From Legionellaceae bacterium (GTDB lineage Bacteria; Pseudomonadota; Gammaproteobacteria; Legionellales; Legionellaceae): DNA of 7,162 nt. Positions 1 to 6,407 of the stretch are shown piece by piece. Both the position numbers and the translations under genes were made by a program. Every line of letters begins with the position of its first letter. The first letter of the stretch is position 1. The notes beneath the pieces were generated by a model that saw only the letters and a list, made by a program, of their open reading frames with translations, did not search any database and was not told the DNA's origin. The stretch is from the NCBI GenBank assembly GCA_027449525.1, contig DAIDLK010000043.1:1-7162 (forward strand). The letters run 5' to 3'.

Positions 1-352
1 GTTTCGGCGTATCACCCGTGCGCCATGGTTTAAACGTGTTTTTTTAGCCCTACCTCGTCGCCTTCGACAAACGGTGGTGGCGCGTGTTCGCCAACGCAGT
101 CAAATAAGAGCGCATAACGCGTTACTACAGAACAACTCCATTCAATTATCTACTCTGGCGCAAGAGGCGCGGCAACGCGCCGTTGACGTCATTATTCATG
201 GACATACCCATCAACCAGAAATCAGCACCCACCGTGTGGGTGGTCATACGTTTCAACACATCGTACTAAGCGATTGGGATGCCTCTCCGTCAATATTGTG
301 TTATAATTCCACTCAAAGATTTCATTTTATTCATTCAGTCAACGAGGAGTAA
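1..352 (+). CDS. lpxH: UDP-2,3-diacylglucosamine diphosphatase, C-terminal part (5' end outside window)
   Basis: This is the last 116 or so residues of LpxH. The enzyme cleaves the pyrophosphate of UDP-2,3-diacylglucosamine to give lipid X and UMP, the fourth step of lipid A synthesis, at the inner face of the cytoplasmic membrane. Reading from base 2, the segment opens with FRRITRAPWFKRVFLALPRR, matching the E. coli stretch FRRKVHNPWIQWLFLALP. It then has the metallophosphoesterase motif IIHGHTHQPE (first His codon at 197-199), whose two outer histidines bind metal in the family. The end, HIVLSDWD...FHFIHS, also follows the E. coli pattern. The N-terminal metal ligands lie before the window. 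The stop is TAA at 350-352, and the ribosome binding site of the next gene sits inside its last codons, so the two are probably co-transcribed. Identity is confident; a GTG at 74 is an internal Val, not the start. Confidence 0.93.
   Translation, partial: FRRITRAPWFKRVFLALPRRLRQTVVARVRQRSQIRAHNALLQNNSIQLSTLAQEARQRAVDVIIHGHTHQPEISTHRVGGHTFQHIVLSDWDASPSILCYNSTQRFHFIHSVNEE
299..307 (+). promoter_or_regulatory. Candidate extended -10 promoter inside the lpxH 3' end
   Basis: The sequence TGTTATAAT is a perfect extended -10 (TG, one base, TATAAT). It lies about 50 bp before the ATG of the unknown gene at 359. No good -35 hexamer sits at 16-18 bp; the nearest TTG-rich hexamer (TTGGGA, 274-279) is 22 bp away. 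Extended -10 promoters can do without a -35. If used, transcription would begin near 314 and give the unknown gene and tsaD a supply independent of lpxH. This is prediction from the motif only. Confidence 0.45.
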
Positions 353-358
353 TGAATT

Positions 359-1147
359 ATGCCCATAGACCCAAATCTAAAAGCGTATGAAGAGGAAGTT
401 GAGCGACAAAAAAAAGAAGCTCTCGCTAAGCAAAAGCAACAACAACAAGAGTTCGAAGCTGGTGAAAAGGCTGCACAAGCCGCGGATAATTCCTCAAGTC
501 AAGATTATTGGGATCAGGAATGTGATGCGGCTTGGGAAGAGTTTCTCGCTAAAACTAGCGTCTTAACTCAAGGAATGAAAGGGTATGATAGTTTTATCTC
601 GATTGTATCTACCCTTATGGAGTGGTCCGATACAATGGCACTAGCTGGGCGTACTTCGCTTGGTAAACGAGGTTTGCTGCCATTCCAATTACTTGTCTCT
701 TTGCTTGAAGCGGCGTTAGCCGCTCCTGCCAATCTTTGGGGCGGCGCTGCTGCGCTTGCGAAAGGTGATAATTTAGCTATGCCTGAGAGTGTGCTAGAAT
801 CGGCTCAGGTTGACGCTAAAGGTCAAGTAACCTTTAAACCACTGGCGAAAGACACTGATGCCCCAGAAATCAAAGAGGCAATGGTTGCGTTTGATCTGTT
901 GAATCAAAAACTGCACAGAGCGTTTCTCGCTAAACACGGTTACGCTGAAGAGGGCGGTGTTTATAAAAAAGAGGGCGTCCCGCTCACGCAAGCAACCTTT
1001 GATGCCTTGAAGCATGATCCCAAAGATGGGTTTGCCCATTACTCAGGCAAGCGATTCAAGCTCGGCTTGAGAGATCTCAAGACGGCAGGTATGCCAGGCC
1101 CCGAAATGCGTAAAACACCAGAGTTTAGTCCTCGTGGTCCTAAATAA
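359..1147 (+). CDS. Uncharacterised 262-residue protein with N-terminal charged/Gln-rich helix and one hydrophobic segment
   Basis: I do not recognise this protein. Residues 8-42 are rich in Glu, Lys, Gln and Ala with a run of four Gln, and look like a charged helix or coiled coil. Residues 43-60 are polar and acidic. Residues 106-134 (from LLPFQLLVSLLEAAL) are hydrophobic and small-residue rich, with one Glu; they could be a membrane-associated or buried helix pair, not a clear transmembrane span. The C-terminal third is soluble-looking and ends in a Pro/basic tail (PEFSPRGPK). There is no signal peptide, so a cytoplasmic or non-Sec protein is likely. The ATG is supported by GAGGAG at 344-349, nine bases upstream. 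It sits between lpxH and tsaD with two bases to the tsaD start. A secreted effector is conceivable in a Legionellales host, but the tail lacks an obvious Glu-rich translocation signal, so no function is assigned. Confidence 0.8.
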   Translation: MPIDPNLKAYEEEVERQKKEALAKQKQQQQEFEAGEKAAQAADNSSSQDYWDQECDAAWEEFLAKTSVLTQGMKGYDSFISIVSTLMEWSDTMALAGRTSLGKRGLLPFQLLVSLLEAALAAPANLWGGAAALAKGDNLAMPESVLESAQVDAKGQVTFKPLAKDTDAPEIKEAMVAFDLLNQKLHRAFLAKHGYAEEGGVYKKEGVPLTQATFDALKHDPKDGFAHYSGKRFKLGLRDLKTAGMPGPEMRKTPEFSPRGPK

Positions 1148-1149
1148 TA

Positions 1150-2157
1150 GTGATTGTCTTAGGTATTGAGTCTTCCTGTGATGAGGTGGGGGTTGCTTTG
1201 TATTGCCAGCAGCGAGGTCTTCTGGCTCATGCACTGCACTCTCAAGTAGCCACCCATCGCCGACACGGCGGCGTGGTGCCTGAGCTAGCTTCGCGCGATC
1301 ACATCGTGCACATTGTGCCAGTGGTTGAGGCGGTGTTACAGCAAGCTCAGTTGGACAAAGCAGCGCTGGATGCGGTGGCGTATACTGCCGGTCCTGGACT
1401 CGTAGGGGCTTTGTTGGTGGGCGCATCGTTTGCTAAAAGTCTTGCATTCGGGTTGAATATTCCCGCTATTGCCGTTCATCACCTCGAAGCGCATCTGTTG
1501 GCCGCTCGGCTTGATGCTCCTAATTTGCCATTTCCATTTACCGCCCTGCTCGTTTCAGGTGGGCACACCCAATTGCTGTTGGCGTCTTCCTTGGGTGATT
1601 ATGCGTTATTAGGTGAGACATTGGATGATGCGGTGGGCGAAGCATTTGATAAGGTAGCCAAGCGCATTGGCTTGCCTTATCCGGGTGGACCTGAGTTGGC
1701 AAAATTAGCCGATTCAGCACTTGACGTGCCCGGGATGATGGCTTTTCCGCGCCCGATGCTCAATCGACCAGGACTTGATTTTAGTTTTAGTGGTTTGAAA
1801 ACGCACGCGTTCATGGCGTGGGAAAAAAGCGCGCAACAGGCTGCTGATCAAGCTGCGCTGGCGTGCGCCTTTCAAGCCGCCGTGGTTGAAACGTTGGTGG
1901 TAAAGTGTCAGCGAGCGATCGAGCAGACTGGGCATCGCCGTTTGGTGGTAGCCGGTGGTGTGAGTGCGAATCGTGCGCTGCGGCGGGCACTCGTCACCGC
2001 CATGCAAACTGTTGACACGTCAGTTTATTTCCCGTCGCTGACCTTTTGTACCGATAATGGTGCCATGGTGGCTTACACGGGTTGTTTGCATTTATTAGCG
2101 GGGGAGCAGGATGCAACAGCAGAGATTGTAGTCAAACCGCGTTGGCCATGGTTGTAG
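1150..2157 (+). CDS. tsaD: tRNA N6-adenosine threonylcarbamoyltransferase
   Basis: TsaD, formerly Gcp/YgjD, transfers the threonylcarbamoyl group from threonylcarbamoyl-AMP to A37 of ANN-decoding tRNAs. It works in the cytoplasm with TsaB and TsaE and is usually essential. The protein has 335 residues, against 337 in E. coli, and aligns end to end: VLGIESSCDE at 3-12, GGVVPELASRDH at 40-51, VAYTAGPGLVGALLVGA at 76-92, the metal-binding HHLEAH (His111, His115), SGGHTQL at 136-142, GEAFDKVAK at 163-171, AGGVSANR at 268-275 and CTDNGAM at 300-306 with metal-binding Asp302. No key residue is missing. The start is GTG, placed by alignment with E. coli MRVLGIE. It has no clear Shine-Dalgarno, and its G is the last base of the TAA-TAG tandem stop of the preceding gene, which suggests translational coupling. 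It converges on plsY with 19 bp between the stops and no visible terminator. Confidence 0.97.
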   Translation: MIVLGIESSCDEVGVALYCQQRGLLAHALHSQVATHRRHGGVVPELASRDHIVHIVPVVEAVLQQAQLDKAALDAVAYTAGPGLVGALLVGASFAKSLAFGLNIPAIAVHHLEAHLLAARLDAPNLPFPFTALLVSGGHTQLLLASSLGDYALLGETLDDAVGEAFDKVAKRIGLPYPGGPELAKLADSALDVPGMMAFPRPMLNRPGLDFSFSGLKTHAFMAWEKSAQQAADQAALACAFQAAVVETLVVKCQRAIEQTGHRRLVVAGGVSANRALRRALVTAMQTVDTSVYFPSLTFCTDNGAMVAYTGCLHLLAGEQDATAEIVVKPRWPWL

Positions 2158-2176
2158 TGCGTGGAGTGCCTTAACG

Positions 2177-2767
2177 TCAAAAATTGAGTCTATTTTCCGT
2201 ACCATTGCGCAGCCGGGCCCAATTATGGCGGTGTTGCACCCAGATGAGTAGCGTAATTAAACACAACGGCAATTCTGCGGGAAGTTGAGTGTATAACAAA
2301 GCATAGCCAGGCATTAAGCCCAATGCTAGCAAGGATGCCAACGATGAGTAACGCGTAATCGTCGCGACAATCAGCCAGGTCATAATGACGCCGCCGCTCA
2401 GCAGTACGTTAAAACCTACTAATGCTCCAAGAGCTGTTGCGACGCCTTTTCCGCCTTTGAAATTAAAAAAGACGGGATAAACGTGTCCCACAATGGCCGC
2501 TAAGGCAATCCAACCCATGCTTGTATCATCAAAACCCACTATTTTTGCGGTTAGAACAGGCAAAGTCCCTTTCAGCGCGTCGCTTACCAACACTAATAAG
2601 GCAAAACCTTTTCCAGCAATTCGCAACACATTAGTGGCTCCGGGGTTATTAGAGCCAGTAACGCGCGGATCAGGTAAATGGAACAATCGACAGACGAGAA
2701 TGGCTGAGCATACCGATCCCAGCAAATAGCTACTAAAGATAAAAAACGCTAACAAAAATGTTGACAT
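2177..2767 (-). CDS. plsY: Acyl-phosphate:glycerol-3-phosphate acyltransferase
   Basis: PlsY moves an acyl chain from acyl-phosphate (made by PlsX) to position 1 of glycerol-3-phosphate, giving lysophosphatidate, the first step of phospholipid synthesis. It is an inner-membrane protein. The 196-residue product has the family motifs in order: LLGSVCSAILVCRL at 15-28, the phosphate-loop-like GSNNPGATNVLR at 38-49 and GHVYPVFFNFKGGKGVATALG at 94-114. About five hydrophobic segments are visible (4-25, 55-75, 85-101, 112-137, 142-160), plus a last one near 165-178. The reading frame is open upstream to 2854, but the ATG at 2767 is chosen: it gives the usual N-terminus directly before the first helix and has AGGAG five bases upstream, while the longer form adds 29 polar residues. 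tsaD and plsY are neighbours in several proteobacteria; here they converge. It is divergent from nadD. Confidence 0.95.
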   Translation of the reverse strand: MSTFLLAFFIFSSYLLGSVCSAILVCRLFHLPDPRVTGSNNPGATNVLRIAGKGFALLVLVSDALKGTLPVLTAKIVGFDDTSMGWIALAAIVGHVYPVFFNFKGGKGVATALGALVGFNVLLSGGVIMTWLIVATITRYSSLASLLALGLMPGYALLYTQLPAELPLCLITLLIWVQHRHNWARLRNGTENRLNF

Positions 2768-2772
2768 GACCG

Positions 2773-2777
2773 CTCCT
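2773..2777 (-). promoter_or_regulatory. Shine-Dalgarno site that fixes the plsY start
   Basis: On the - strand this reads AGGAG, five bases before the ATG at 2767-2765. The longer open frame back to 2854 has no comparable site, so this decides for the 196-residue PlsY. Confidence 0.8.
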
Positions 2778-2794
2778 AAAAAATGCCTAGTGTG

Positions 2795-2824
2795 ATCATA
2801 CCGCGTTAGCATTTTTATTGTTAT
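2795..2824 (-). promoter_or_regulatory. Candidate plsY promoter
   Basis: On the - strand a -10 TATGAT (2800-2795, five of six consensus bases) follows a -35-like ATAACA (2824-2819, four of six) with an 18-bp spacer. Transcription would start near 2788, leaving a leader of about 20 bases that carries the AGGAG site. Because the start would lie inside the longer open frame, this also agrees with the short PlsY start. Predicted from motif match only. Confidence 0.4.
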
Positions 2825-2828
2825 GCTA
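2807..2828. repeat. Inverted repeat TAGCAT-N10-ATGCTA between divergent plsY and nadD
   Basis: Two perfect 6-bp arms (2807-2812 and 2823-2828) flank an AT-rich 10-bp centre. The element covers the proposed -35 of plsY and lies 24 bp before the nadD ATG, so it could be an operator serving both genes. Arms this short can arise by chance, and I do not recognise it as a known regulator's site. Confidence 0.3.
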
Positions 2829-2852
2829 TTTAGCGTCTTAACAGGATAAAAC

Positions 2853-3515
2853 ATGAAAAAAGTTAAAAAAACACCCAGTCTTTTACTTTACGGGGGGACG
2901 TTTAGTCCTGTGCATTGGGGGCACTTACACACGGCGTTTAAGGTGCAGCGGCACATGCGTTTTGATGAGTTCTGGTTTGTGCCCTGCAAAACCCCTGTAC
3001 TCGATAAACAGGCTAATGCTTCTGCTGAGGATCGCGTGGCTATGTTGCGCCTGGCATTACAAAACCATCAACGGTTCCAAATTGATTTATCGGAAATAGA
3101 ACGAGCTGGTCCCTCTTATGCGGTCGATACGCTGCTGCATTGGCGCAAAAAAAAGGGCGTTGATGTTTCAATGAGTTGGTTATTAGGCCTGGAATGTTTT
3201 TTGCAACTTCGGCGTTGGTCGCGCTGGGAATCGTTGTTGGATTTAGCGCATTTGATGGTTATTGATCGCGCAGGAGTTTCAGATCAAGAAATGGATGAGG
3301 TGCTGGTCGATTTATTACAAGCCCATCAAACGGACTTAAAAACGGATTTGCTTACTGAGCCTCAGGGTAAAATTTATCGATTCAATGCAGGCCATTACCC
3401 CGTTTCATCCACCCAAGTGCGCGCAGCAATTACTCGTGGAGAAACCATCAGTCAAATGGTGCCTGCCGCCGTTGAAAATTATATTAAATTCCACGCAGTA
3501 TTTGATACACTATGA
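2853..3515 (+). CDS. nadD: Nicotinate-nucleotide adenylyltransferase
   Basis: NadD joins nicotinate mononucleotide and ATP to form deamido-NAD, the shared late step of de novo and salvage NAD synthesis, in the cytoplasm. The 220-residue product has the nucleotidyltransferase signature GGTFSPVHWGHL at 14-25, with His21 and His24 of the HxGH motif. It then has PCKTPVLDK at 44-52, the mid-domain ERAGPSYAVDTL at 83-94, GLECF at 112-116 and the C-terminal ATP-binding SSTQVR at 185-190. Two positions differ from E. coli: Ser18 for the Asp of GGTFDPVH, and Glu114 for the Asp of IGQDS. All other core motifs are intact, so an active enzyme is likely. The ATG has AGGA (2843-2846) six bases upstream. 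It is not followed by rsfS and rlmH, its usual partners in gammaproteobacteria, but by a membrane transporter 31 bp downstream. Confidence 0.95.
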   Translation: MKKVKKTPSLLLYGGTFSPVHWGHLHTAFKVQRHMRFDEFWFVPCKTPVLDKQANASAEDRVAMLRLALQNHQRFQIDLSEIERAGPSYAVDTLLHWRKKKGVDVSMSWLLGLECFLQLRRWSRWESLLDLAHLMVIDRAGVSDQEMDEVLVDLLQAHQTDLKTDLLTEPQGKIYRFNAGHYPVSSTQVRAAITRGETISQMVPAAVENYIKFHAVFDTL

Positions 3516-3546
3516 ATTGAACAAGCTTACCAATGAGAGCGGCTGT

Positions 3547-5760
3547 ATGCGGGATTCTTTTTTTTACCGTTTTGGAGAGTGGATATACCGGCTGCGTTGG
3601 TTGGTTTTGGGGTTAACAGGCTTGGTGTTGCTTGCTGCCCTGTTAGTATTGCCACAAGTCATGACGTCGTTTCACACCACCGGGTTTGTCGATGACACCT
3701 CATTAAGCGCACATGCTGAAGAGTATCTTGATAAAAACTTGGCTTATGATCACGATAATCAGCTGCTGGTTTTATATCATAGTCAGCATTTAACGGCAGA
3801 TAATCCGTTATTTTTTGCAAAAATCAAAAAATCACTCGCGGGATTGCGCCATTTTTCGATAAAGCATGAAATTTTATTACCGGATACCAATGCCAAGCAG
3901 GTTTCTAAAGATAAGCACACCGCTTATGCGGTCATTATTTTATACCAAGACACGCCAATTGGCGACGAGCTGTTAGCACAATTGGAATCTTGTATTAAAA
4001 AGCCAGCCAAGATGACCGTGCAATGGGGTGGTGGAGCCATCTTTTCTCAGTGGATTAGCAAACAAACGCAAGCTGATTTGTACAAAGCAGACCAAATTGC
4101 AGCTCCTATCGCAATCATCGTACTGATTGGTGTGTTCGGCTCAGTAGTCGCCGCTTTGATTCCAATTGGTCTGGGTGGTTTGTGCGCTTTAATTATTTTA
4201 AGCGTGTTGTATTACTTAGGTCAGATGGTCTCGTTATCTGTGTTTACCTTAAATATCGCCATTTTATTAGGATTGTGTTTGTGTTTGGATTATTCATTGT
4301 TCCTGGTGTCTCGTTTTCGTAACGAACTTGAGGAGCAAGGTGGTAACGTCCAATCAGCCATTGCTACGACTATGGCAACCGCAGGTCGGGCTGTATTTTT
4401 CAGTGGTTTGGCGGTGTTTGTTAGCCTGAGTGCGTTATTAATTTTTCCCATTAACATCTTATTTTCGATCGGCATGGGTGGTTTGACCGCTTCCTTAATG
4501 GCGGTATTGGTTACTTTATTGTTATTGCCTGCTGTGCTGGGAGTCTTAAAGCAACGGATTAATTACTTGCCCTTGATGCGGTTGGATAAACAGAAAAAGC
4601 GCGTTATGTGGTCGTGGTTAGCAGCGGCGGTGGTTGCTCGTCCGAAGCGCTTTTTCTTTTTTAGCATGTTCATCCTTTGTTGTTTGGCTTATCCCTTTGC
4701 CTCGGTAAATTTTGGTATTGCTGATTTTCATATTTTTCCTGAGCATTCCGATAGTAGGCGATTTTTTGATTTGTATGCGAAGGCATTTAATGCCAACGAA
4801 CTAACACCCATAGTACTGATTGTTAGTCAACCAAAAGCGGATATATTAGCCTCACGCTCAATTAGTCAATTAGTTGATTTAACAAAAAAACTACAAGCGA
4901 ACTCGCGTATTCGGTCCGTCAATAGTATCGTTACGCTCGACCCATTGCTGTCTAAACAATCTTACCAGGCCTTGTATCAACATCCTGAACAGTTGCCACC
5001 TGCTCTTGCGCAATTACTCAAAACAACCACTCGTCAACATGTCACGGTTATTCGCATTGTCAGTAACGTGGCTCCTGGGACAGCGGAGATGAATGAATTA
5101 ATTGAACAACTGCGAAAAACTCGTCCACCTGCGGGCATGCGCTTACAATGGACTGGGGAGCCAGTGATTAATTTTGATGTAAAAGATACCATTGAGCGCT
5201 TATTTCCTTATGCGGTGCTGTTAATTATGAGTCTGACCTATTTAATCTTATTGTTGGTCATGCGTTCGTTGTTCTTGCCTTTGAAAGCCATTTTCATGAA
5301 CACGCTTAGCTTGTGTGCTTGTTATGGCGTGTTGGTGTTTATTTTTCAGCAAGGTCACTTACACTCTTGGTTGAATTTTGAGCCACAAGGCATGTTGGAC
5401 ATGAGTTTAATGATTATCATTTTTTGCGCAATTTTTGGTTTCTCCATGGATTATGAAGTATTTTTACTAACTCGTATTCAAGAGGCGTATCGCAAGACTG
5501 GAAATAATCAGTTGAGTATTGTGTTGGGTATTGAAAAGAGTGCTCGTATCATCACGAGTGCCGCGGTCATTGTGATTTGTATCTGTGGTTCATTTATGGT
5601 GGCTGATATTTTAATTATTAAAGAATTTGGGCTCGGGATTGCTGTGGCAATTTTTGTTGATGCGTTTATTATTCGCAGTATTTTAGTACCGTCTACCATG
5701 ACGTTACTGGACCGCTGGAATTGGTACTTACCAAAGTGGTTAGGCCGTGTGTTACCTTAA
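3547..5760 (+). CDS. MMPL/RND-superfamily membrane transporter, substrate unknown
   Basis: A 737-residue inner-membrane protein with the duplicated RND/MMPL layout: one helix (18-37), a periplasmic domain (about 40-183), five helices (185-335), a cytoplasmic linker, one helix (370-388), a second periplasmic domain (390-552) and five more helices (553-718). The two family signatures are present: GLCLCLDYSLFLVSRFR at 242-258 and IFGFSMDYEVFLLTRIQEAY at 629-648. They hold the Asp-Tyr pairs (Asp248-Tyr249, Asp635-Tyr636) that relay protons in mycobacterial MmpL3, so proton-driven transport is expected. Relatives move lipids or hydrophobic compounds; the cargo here cannot be told, and no membrane-fusion or outer-membrane partner is adjacent. 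The frame is open back to 3385, overlapping nadD, but ATG 3547 is preferred: it has GAGAG (3535-3539) seven bases upstream and gives a normal basic N-terminus before helix 1. Probably co-transcribed with nadD. Confidence 0.93.
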   Translation: MRDSFFYRFGEWIYRLRWLVLGLTGLVLLAALLVLPQVMTSFHTTGFVDDTSLSAHAEEYLDKNLAYDHDNQLLVLYHSQHLTADNPLFFAKIKKSLAGLRHFSIKHEILLPDTNAKQVSKDKHTAYAVIILYQDTPIGDELLAQLESCIKKPAKMTVQWGGGAIFSQWISKQTQADLYKADQIAAPIAIIVLIGVFGSVVAALIPIGLGGLCALIILSVLYYLGQMVSLSVFTLNIAILLGLCLCLDYSLFLVSRFRNELEEQGGNVQSAIATTMATAGRAVFFSGLAVFVSLSALLIFPINILFSIGMGGLTASLMAVLVTLLLLPAVLGVLKQRINYLPLMRLDKQKKRVMWSWLAAAVVARPKRFFFFSMFILCCLAYPFASVNFGIADFHIFPEHSDSRRFFDLYAKAFNANELTPIVLIVSQPKADILASRSISQLVDLTKKLQANSRIRSVNSIVTLDPLLSKQSYQALYQHPEQLPPALAQLLKTTTRQHVTVIRIVSNVAPGTAEMNELIEQLRKTRPPAGMRLQWTGEPVINFDVKDTIERLFPYAVLLIMSLTYLILLLVMRSLFLPLKAIFMNTLSLCACYGVLVFIFQQGHLHSWLNFEPQGMLDMSLMIIIFCAIFGFSMDYEVFLLTRIQEAYRKTGNNQLSIVLGIEKSARIITSAAVIVICICGSFMVADILIIKEFGLGIAVAIFVDAFIIRSILVPSTMTLLDRWNWYLPKWLGRVLP

Positions 5761-6407
5761 ATCCGGTAGATTAACTTAACACAAACAGAATACAAAAAAG
5801 GCATATAGTCGGCAACTGGGTTCAATTCCGATTCGCCGTAGCCTGCCGTATAGTTCGCCGCTAATTCGGTGCTGATGTGTTTAGTTGGTGTGTAATTAAC
5901 ACCTGCGCCAAAGCTCGGTGTAATTAACCAGTGATTGTTCATTAAATCGTTGCGATGCAGATCACCAATACCGACACCTGAGTAGACACGCCAGGCGCTG
6001 TTTGGAATGACTAACATGATTTTAGCTAATACAAATACTACTTCTGTTTGTGAACTGAGCAACGTATTACTGTCATTGTCATACGCATACAAACTTTCTT
6101 CATCAAACGTTAAGTTGACCTTAGGGTATTGTTGATAGTTCACCTCAATGGAAAAATTAGGACTCAACTCATAACCGGCTAACCCACCCCAAACCAAGCC
6201 ACCTTCTTGCGCTGAAACAGGGGTGTAAAGGGCCATGGCCATGTTTTGGTTCTCTGCTGCAGGGACTAACCCGTACCAAGTTGTTGAGCCATAACCCAGG
6301 GCGCCTCCAGCATACAGTGGGTGGCTAAAGCGTGTGTCCTCAATAGGTGAACTGTACAACAAGGCGCAGAAGCTTGATAAGCCAACCGCGAACAAAAATC
6401 TATGCAC
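5757..6407 (-). CDS. Outer-membrane beta-barrel protein (small OmpA-like barrel type)
   Basis: A 216-residue exported protein predicted to form a small outer-membrane barrel. Residues 1-20 are a signal peptide (basic start, hydrophobic FLFAVGLSSFCALLY, cut near SS-PIE). The rest alternates polar and hydrophobic residues with Gly/aromatic pairs typical of strands: LYAGGALGYGSTTWYG (31-46), GGLVWGGLAGYELSPNFSIE (69-88), WRVYSGVGIG (139-148), FGAGVNYTP (166-174) and ELAANYTAGYGESELNP (181-197). The C-terminus YRI lacks the final Phe usual in barrels, though the alternating pattern (Leu, Tyr, Ile) remains. The length suggests eight strands with no peptidoglycan-binding domain. The start is GTG at 6407-6405, preceded by AGGGG at a six-base gap. 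It overlaps the cysteine-rich gene by eight bases, so the two are very likely translated together. Its stop shares bases with that of the MMPL gene. The role is unknown: porin-like, adhesive or structural are all possible. Confidence 0.82.
   Translation of the reverse strand: MHRFLFAVGLSSFCALLYSSPIEDTRFSHPLYAGGALGYGSTTWYGLVPAAENQNMAMALYTPVSAQEGGLVWGGLAGYELSPNFSIEVNYQQYPKVNLTFDEESLYAYDNDSNTLLSSQTEVVFVLAKIMLVIPNSAWRVYSGVGIGDLHRNDLMNNHWLITPSFGAGVNYTPTKHISTELAANYTAGYGESELNPVADYMPFLYSVCVKLIYRI

Noticed and set aside
408..415. Run of eight A in the unknown gene, possible slippage site
   Set aside because: A shift leads quickly to a stop, and A-runs are expected in a Lys/Gln-rich coding stretch.
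1090..1147. Dot/Icm-type secretion signal at the C-terminus of the unknown protein
   Set aside because: The tail is Pro-rich and basic without a Glu cluster or hydrophobic residue at the usual positions, so the sequence alone does not support it.
1043..1426. 127-residue open frame on the - strand across the tsaD start
   Set aside because: It is antisense to the unknown gene and conserved tsaD, and its composition is that of a shadow frame.
2158..2176. Terminator between convergent tsaD and plsY
   Set aside because: The 19-bp gap has no stem with a following T-run on either strand.
2791..2800. TGTGATCATA as a CRP-type site
   Set aside because: It has one TGTGA half but no matching TCACA at the right spacing.
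2768..2854. Longer 225-residue PlsY starting at 2854
   Set aside because: The extra 29 residues are polar and not part of the family, and the AGGAG site and -10 candidate both favour the start at 2767.
3147..3163. A AAA AAG slippery heptamer (3149-3155) in nadD, of the kind used in dnaX frameshifting
   Set aside because: A -1 shift meets TGA at 3161-3163 after two codons, giving a truncated NadD without the SSTQVR motif. No obvious stimulatory hairpin was seen, so it is probably just a Lys-rich stretch.
3385..3546. N-terminal extension of the transporter overlapping nadD
   Set aside because: It is read from nadD coding sequence in another frame and resembles no transporter N-terminus; ATG 3547 has its own ribosome binding site.
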